From the NCBI GenBank assembly GCA_023432075.1, contig JAEYVD010000486.1, positions 1-9,842 on the forward strand: DNA of 9,842 bases, written 5' to 3'. Shown here piece after piece: positions 6,850 through 9,842 of this stretch; position 1 is the stretch's first letter, and the number at the start of each line of letters is the position of its first letter. Below the pieces are notes generated by a model. The model was not told the origin of the DNA. It ran no database searches and saw only the letters and a list, made by a program, of their open reading frames with translations. The position numbers and the translations under genes are program-made. The stretch comes from Pseudomonadota bacterium. Its GTDB lineage: Bacteria; Pseudomonadota; Gammaproteobacteria; Burkholderiales; Burkholderiaceae_B.

Positions 6850-7806
6850 TCACAGTGCCGGCGCGGCTTCCGGCGCGGTCATGCGCCCGGCGCGCCGCAC
6901 CCCGCTAGGCGGCTGGCCATAGGCCCGCAGGAACGCCCGCCGCATGCGGTTGCGGTCGGCAAAGCCGGTGTCGCGCGCCACGATGTCCAGCGAATGCCGC
7001 CCGGCTTCGAGCATGGCGCGGGCCGCTTCCAGCCGCAGCAGCTCCACCACCTTGGCGGGGGAATGCCCCGTCTCATCGCGGAACACCCGGCTGAACTGCC
7101 GTGGCGACAGGCTGGCTGCGTCGGCCAGTTCCTCGACCGTCAACGGATTGCGCAGATGCTCCTTGGCGTAGACCAGCGCCCGCTGCACCCGGTCAGAGCG
7201 CGGTTCCAGTTCCAGCAAGGCGGAAAACTGGGATTGGCCACCCGGGCGCCGGTGATAGACCACCAGCCGACGCGCCACGTCGCGGGCCAGCGCCGCGCCG
7301 TGGTCGTCTTCGATCAGCGCCAGCGCAAGGTCGATGGCGGCCGACATGCCGGCCGACGTCCAGATGTTGCCGTCACGCACGAAAATGCGGTCGGGGTCGA
7401 CGCGCACCTCGGGAAAGCGGTCCTGCAAGGTGCGCGCATGCGCCCAATGGGTGGTGGCGGCGCGGCCGTTCAAGAGACCGGCCTCGGCCAGGACAAAGGC
7501 GCCTGTGCACACGCCCGCGACGCGCCGCGCTTCGGTGGCGGCGCGCGCCACATAGCGCGCCAGGCCCGGCGTGACAGGCCGGGGCATCAGTTCGCCGGCC
7601 ACGATCAGGGTGTCGGGCATGACACCCAGGGCAACCGTCTCGATGCCCGCGTTCATGGTCGAACGGATGATGCCGCCGCCTTCCGACAGGATGGTGACGC
7701 GGTACCCGTCGCGCTCCAGCGCGATGTTGGCGAACTCGAAGGCCGCCAGCGCGGCCAGGCCCATCACCTGGAAACCGTCTTCGAGAATGAGGCCGATCTG
7801 GCGCAT
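6850..7806 (-). CDS. GlxA-type transcriptional regulator: DJ-1/PfpI domain plus AraC helix-turn-helix
   Basis: This 318-residue DNA-binding regulator has an N-terminal DJ-1/PfpI (class I glutamine amidotransferase-like) domain, about residues 2-165, and a C-terminal AraC domain with two helix-turn-helix units, about 205-305. The nucleophile-elbow pattern GVCTGAF (98-104) keeps Cys100, and TTHW (118-121) keeps the nearby histidine typical of the family. The AraC part shows LTVEELADAASLSPRQFSRVFRDETGHSP and the family-typical GF-DRNRMRRAFLRAYGQPP. I chose the ATG at 7806 because MRQIGLILEDGF is the usual family start; the frame stays open to 7905, but the extra 33 residues do not look conserved. 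It is transcribed away from an SDR gene, its likely target. The small molecule or condition it senses is unknown; enzyme activity of the N-terminal domain is not implied. Confidence 0.9.
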   Translation of the reverse strand: MRQIGLILEDGFQVMGLAALAAFEFANIALERDGYRVTILSEGGGIIRSTMNAGIETVALGVMPDTLIVAGELMPRPVTPGLARYVARAATEARRVAGVCTGAFVLAEAGLLNGRAATTHWAHARTLQDRFPEVRVDPDRIFVRDGNIWTSAGMSAAIDLALALIEDDHGAALARDVARRLVVYHRRPGGQSQFSALLELEPRSDRVQRALVYAKEHLRNPLTVEELADAASLSPRQFSRVFRDETGHSPAKVVELLRLEAARAMLEAGRHSLDIVARDTGFADRNRMRRAFLRAYGQPPSGVRRAGRMTAPEAAPAL

Positions 7807-7837
7807 GTGGGCATCCGTGGCTGTAAATGACGGATAT

Positions 7838-7866
7838 AGGCTATTGAAGCCACCTGCCGGCGTCAA
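7838..7866 (-). promoter_or_regulatory. Candidate promoter of the GlxA-type regulator
   Basis: On the minus strand TTGACG (rc of 7861-7866, 5 of 6 to TTGACA) is followed after 17 bases by TAGCCT (rc of 7838-7843, 3 of 6 to TATAAT). A TATATC sequence lies a few bases further. The position, about 30 bases before the ATG at 7806, fits. The weak -10 match lowers confidence. Confidence 0.35.
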
Positions 7867-7932
7867 TGGGTGAAATGCCTTTGCGAGCCGAAGCGCGCAA
7901 TTCATACGGCGAAACTCGCCACCCGCCGCACC

Positions 7933-7969
7933 ATGTCCTAAATCGACGCTTTATTGACATTTGAGACAT
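7933..7969. promoter_or_regulatory. Candidate operator in the divergent regulator/SDR control region
   Basis: ATGTC (7933-7937) is followed by TTGACAT (7954-7960) and, directly after it, TTGAGACAT (7961-7969). The last two form an imperfect direct repeat, and ATGTC forms an inverted repeat with the GACAT ends. The site sits 78-114 bases upstream of the SDR start, in an AT-richer patch. AraC-family proteins often bind direct repeats next to a -35 element; TTGACA (7954-7959) could itself be a -35, although no good -10 follows at 16-18 bases. The rest of the 240-base divergent gap (7807-8046) shows only the promoters noted. Confidence 0.35.
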
Positions 7970-8046
7970 CCACGATCTGCCGCATAGTGACTGCACCGCG
8001 ATCTGAACCCAATGCAGACGCTCACCCACCCCACCGAGGCACGCAC

Positions 8047-8805
8047 ATGCAACTGACCCACAACACCATCTTCATCACCGGCGGCACCTCCGGCATCGGC
8101 CGCGCGCTGGCCGTCGCCCTTCACAACCTGGGCAACAAGGTCATCGTCGCCGGCCGCCGGCAGGCACTGCTGGACGAGATCGCCGCGGCGCATCCGGGCA
8201 TCGAAGGTATTGCGCTCGATATCTCGGATGCCCAGGATATCGACCGCGTCGCCAAGACCTTGATCGCCAAATACCCGTCGCTCAACGTGCTGATCAACAA
8301 CGCCGGCATCATGCCGTTCGACGACCCCTCGTCCACGATCGACGACGCCGTGTCGCAACGGATCCTGGACACGAACCTGCTGGGGCCGATCCGCCTCACG
8401 TCCGCGCTCATCGAGCATCTGAAGGGCCAGCCGCGCGCGACGATCATTCACAACACGTCGATCCTCGCCTACGTGCCGATCGCCTCGAACGCGGTGTATT
8501 CCGCCTCCAAAGCCGCGCTGCATTCGTACGCGCTGTCGCAACGGTTCATGCTGCGCGACACCAACGTCACGGTGCAGGAAATTGCCCCGCCGTGGGTCGA
8601 CACCGACCTCATCAAGAAAAGCGGCGATCCGCGCGCCATGCCGCTGGACGCGTTTATTGCCGAGACGATGCAAGGACTGGCGACCGACGCGCCCGAGGTA
8701 CTGGTAGAGGCCATTCGCCCGCTGCGCGACAACCCCGGATCGAACGAGCACGCCTTCGTGCATGCGTTCAACCAAAGCCTGGTGGACGAACCGATTCCGG
8801 TCTGA
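8047..8805 (+). CDS. Short-chain dehydrogenase/reductase (SDR), DltE-like
   Basis: This 252-residue cytoplasmic NAD(P)-dependent oxidoreductase has all classical SDR landmarks. These are the TGGTSGIG nucleotide-binding motif (11-18), AGRR (35-38) where two arginines suggest NADP(H), LDIS (57-60), NNAG (84-87), Asn110, Ser138, and the catalytic Tyr151 and Lys155 in YSASK. The downstream PPWVDTDL (181-188) replaces the commoner PG motif and is seen in the DltE-like subgroup. The length is typical. ATG at 8047 is preceded by GAGG (8036-8039) seven bases away, and TGG in the glycine-rich motif comes at the usual distance; a longer open frame from 7954 lacks these signs. It is divergent from the GlxA-type regulator, which probably controls it. 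Its substrate cannot be predicted; members reduce or oxidise assorted aldehydes, ketones or alcohols. Confidence 0.92.
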   Translation: MQLTHNTIFITGGTSGIGRALAVALHNLGNKVIVAGRRQALLDEIAAAHPGIEGIALDISDAQDIDRVAKTLIAKYPSLNVLINNAGIMPFDDPSSTIDDAVSQRILDTNLLGPIRLTSALIEHLKGQPRATIIHNTSILAYVPIASNAVYSASKAALHSYALSQRFMLRDTNVTVQEIAPPWVDTDLIKKSGDPRAMPLDAFIAETMQGLATDAPEVLVEAIRPLRDNPGSNEHAFVHAFNQSLVDEPIPV

Positions 8806-8837
8806 CACGGCGCGGGGGGCAACGCGGCCGTTCCCGG

Positions 8838-9611
8838 CTACGCCCGCCCCGCCGCCACGTTCACGCTGATCGCGATGATGAACACGTTGAAGAAGAAAGC
8901 GATGACGCCATGCGTCATCGCCATGCGGCGGAGCCGCCGGTTGACGATCTGCACGTCCGACACCTGAAAGGTCATGCCCAGCACCAGCGAGAAATACGCG
9001 AAGTCCCAGTAGTCGGGCTCGTCCGTGCCCGGAAAATCCAGGCCCTTGTGCATGGCGTTCTCATGCCCGTAGTACCCGTGCGCATAGTGCAACGCGAAGA
9101 TCATGTTCATGTAAAGCCACGACAGCACGATGGTCACGGCCGCGGCCAGCATGTCGACCACGGCGCCCGCGCTGCTTTGCGCGCGCATTTCCACCCACAA
9201 CGCAACCAGCACCATGCAGGACAGCGCAACGCTGCTCCAGAGCACGCCGGTACGGCCGACGTCATGCTGGCGCGCGTGCAGGCGCATGGCCGCGGCGCTG
9301 GTGCGGCCGAACACCCGGACGGTCAGGATCAGGAAGATCAGCGCCCCGACGTCAAAGCCCAGCAGAATGGCCAGGCTGGGCGACAGCCCGGCGGCGTAAA
9401 GCCCGCCCGCCACCGCGAGCAGCAGGCCGGCGCACAGCATCAGCCGGCGATGGGCATGGAAGAACGGCAGCCGTTCGGTGTTGGAAGCGTGCCCCGCGTC
9501 GTCATGCCGGACCTGGCGGCGTCTGGCATCGTGATCCCGGCCGTTTCCGTCCGGGGTGTTGTCATCCGGAGAGTGGTCATCCGGGGAGTTGTCATCCTTG
9601 AGCGGCTGCAT
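8838..9611 (-). CDS. DUF1345 family integral membrane protein
   Basis: This 257-residue protein belongs to the DUF1345 family, whose function is not established. The family core is clear: [10 protein letters not shown] (172-181), [19 protein letters not shown] (190-208) and [11 protein letters not shown] (212-222). About five membrane segments are visible, near 57-75, 79-100, 122-140, 150-172 and 236-254, with one more possible at 203-218. The N-terminal 55 residues are hydrophilic and unusual: repeats of S/T-P-D-D-x (9-21) and several Asp and His, encoded by 15-base DNA repeats. The start ATG has an excellent Shine-Dalgarno AGGAG (rc of 9618-9622) six bases upstream. It lies 69 bases after the end of a chromate-transporter-like gene on the same strand, and the two may be co-transcribed, but a strong hairpin lies between them. 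It converges with the SDR gene across 32 bases that hold no recognisable terminator. Confidence 0.9.
   Translation of the reverse strand: MQPLKDDNSPDDHSPDDNTPDGNGRDHDARRRQVRHDDAGHASNTERLPFFHAHRRLMLCAGLLLAVAGGLYAAGLSPSLAILLGFDVGALIFLILTVRVFGRTSAAAMRLHARQHDVGRTGVLWSSVALSCMVLVALWVEMRAQSSAGAVVDMLAAAVTIVLSWLYMNMIFALHYAHGYYGHENAMHKGLDFPGTDEPDYWDFAYFSLVLGMTFQVSDVQIVNRRLRRMAMTHGVIAFFFNVFIIAISVNVAAGRA
9543..9597 (-). repeat. 15-base tandem repeat inside the DUF1345 gene
   Basis: On the plus strand the units start at 9543 (degenerate), 9558, 9573 and 9588 (last unit 10 bases). The core GTCATCCGG is shared by the units at 9558 and 9573, and GTCATCC by the last. Being a multiple of three, the unit keeps frame and encodes repeats of five residues of the type DD-N/H-S/T-P. 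Such repeats can change copy number by slippage without breaking the frame. Confidence 0.7.
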
Positions 9612-9631
9612 GGCGGGCTCCTGTCTGCGGC

Positions 9632-9666
9632 GCGGGTCCGGGGCGAAGCTTGCATTCCGGACCCGC
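9632..9666. other. Perfect 10-bp inverted repeat between the chromate-transporter-like gene and DUF1345
   Basis: GCGGGTCCGG (9632-9641) and CCGGACCCGC (9657-9666) are perfectly complementary around a 15-base loop that contains AAGCTT. It begins 15 bases after the upstream stop codon, in the sense of minus-strand transcription, and ends nine bases before the Shine-Dalgarno sequence of DUF1345. No T run follows on either strand, so it is not a classical intrinsic terminator. It may reduce read-through, protect or mark an mRNA end, or be a protein-binding site. Confidence 0.6.
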
Positions 9667-9680
9667 CATAGGTCCCTACG

Positions 9681-9842
9681 CTAACCGATACCCAGCAAAC
9701 CGGCCAGTGCCCCGCCGAACAGCAGCCACAGCGGATGAATGCGCGTGCCGCTGCCCAGGATGGCCACGACGGCGGTGATCGCGCCCAGCAGCCAGGTGTG
9801 CACGGACGCCTCGGTGATGAGCGAGGCGCTGGCGGCGACCAG
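9681..9842 (-). CDS. C-terminal end of a probable ChrA-type chromate transporter (partial)
   Basis: Fifty-three codons followed by TAG are read on the minus strand from the window edge; the gene continues beyond it. The protein end is hydrophobic, with one membrane segment (WLLGAITAVVAILGSG), then TRIHPLWLLFGGALAGLLG. The pattern 'T-R-x-H/N-P-L-W-L-L-x-x-G-A' near the C-terminus is characteristic of ChrA/CHR-family chromate efflux proteins as I remember them, but so short a piece cannot prove it and another polytopic permease is possible. It precedes the DUF1345 gene on the same strand, so the two may share a transcript. Confidence 0.55.
   Translation of the reverse strand: MVAASASLITEASVHTWLLGAITAVVAILGSGTRIHPLWLLFGGALAGLLGIG

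Noticed and set aside
6811..7830. A 339-codon plus-strand frame antisense to the GlxA-type regulator
   Set aside because: No domain and biased composition, while the minus strand encodes a complete two-domain regulator.
9543..9597. Possible CRISPR-like or iteron repeat
   Set aside because: The 15-base units are adjacent with no spacers, lie in frame inside a coding region, and encode a five-residue repeat; a coding low-complexity repeat explains them.
8592..9671. A 359-codon plus-strand frame across the SDR end and antisense to DUF1345
   Set aside because: It overlaps two well-supported genes in wrong frames and its translation is Arg/Gln/His-rich without known motifs.

Overview
The window looks like chromosomal DNA from a high-GC beta-proteobacterium. 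The GC-rich third codon positions, the FecI/FecR/TonB-receptor cassette, and the GlxA-type regulator facing an SDR gene resemble Bordetella/Achromobacter-type genomes (Alcaligenaceae). That placement is an inference from style and protein resemblance, because no rRNA or other marker gene is present. The window holds eight complete protein genes and the 3' end of a ninth. I see no tRNA, rRNA, CRISPR array, insertion sequence or phage gene.

Layout: (1) Positions 1-4204, plus strand, form an iron-uptake regulatory cassette. It has a short upstream region with a sigma70-like promoter and a Fur-box-like site, an ECF sigma factor (FecI type), its FecR-type membrane regulator overlapping by 4 bases, a 150-base leader with a candidate ECF promoter and a hairpin, and a TonB-dependent siderophore receptor with an N-terminal signalling (STN) domain. 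(2) Positions 4228-6726, minus strand, hold a two-gene transporter operon: an MFS permease transcribed first, then an ArsB-type permease 15 bases downstream. (3) Positions 6850-8805 hold a GlxA/AraC-type regulator (minus) and a short-chain dehydrogenase (plus) transcribed away from each other across a 240-base control region. (4) Positions 8838-9842, minus strand, hold a DUF1345 membrane protein preceded by the C-terminal end of what looks like a ChrA-type chromate transporter. A perfect 10-bp inverted repeat lies between them.

How the genes work together: in block 1, a ferric siderophore bound by the receptor would signal through the receptor STN domain to the periplasmic part of FecR. FecR would then activate the sigma factor, which transcribes the receptor gene, while Fur would shut off the sigma/anti-sigma genes when iron is plentiful. 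This is the known logic of cell-surface signalling, and the sequence contains all its parts. In block 3 the regulator probably controls the divergent SDR and/or itself. Blocks 2 and 4 are transporter pairs with unproven substrates; their family names suggest oxyanion or metal-ion efflux, but no arsenic or chromate regulator or reductase is present.

I found no clearly new multi-gene system. The points most worth a second look are the twin-arginine-like motif in FecR, the leader hairpin before the receptor, the ArsB/MFS pairing without ars genes, the perfect hairpin between chrA-like and DUF1345, and the repeat-encoded acidic/His tail of the DUF1345 protein.
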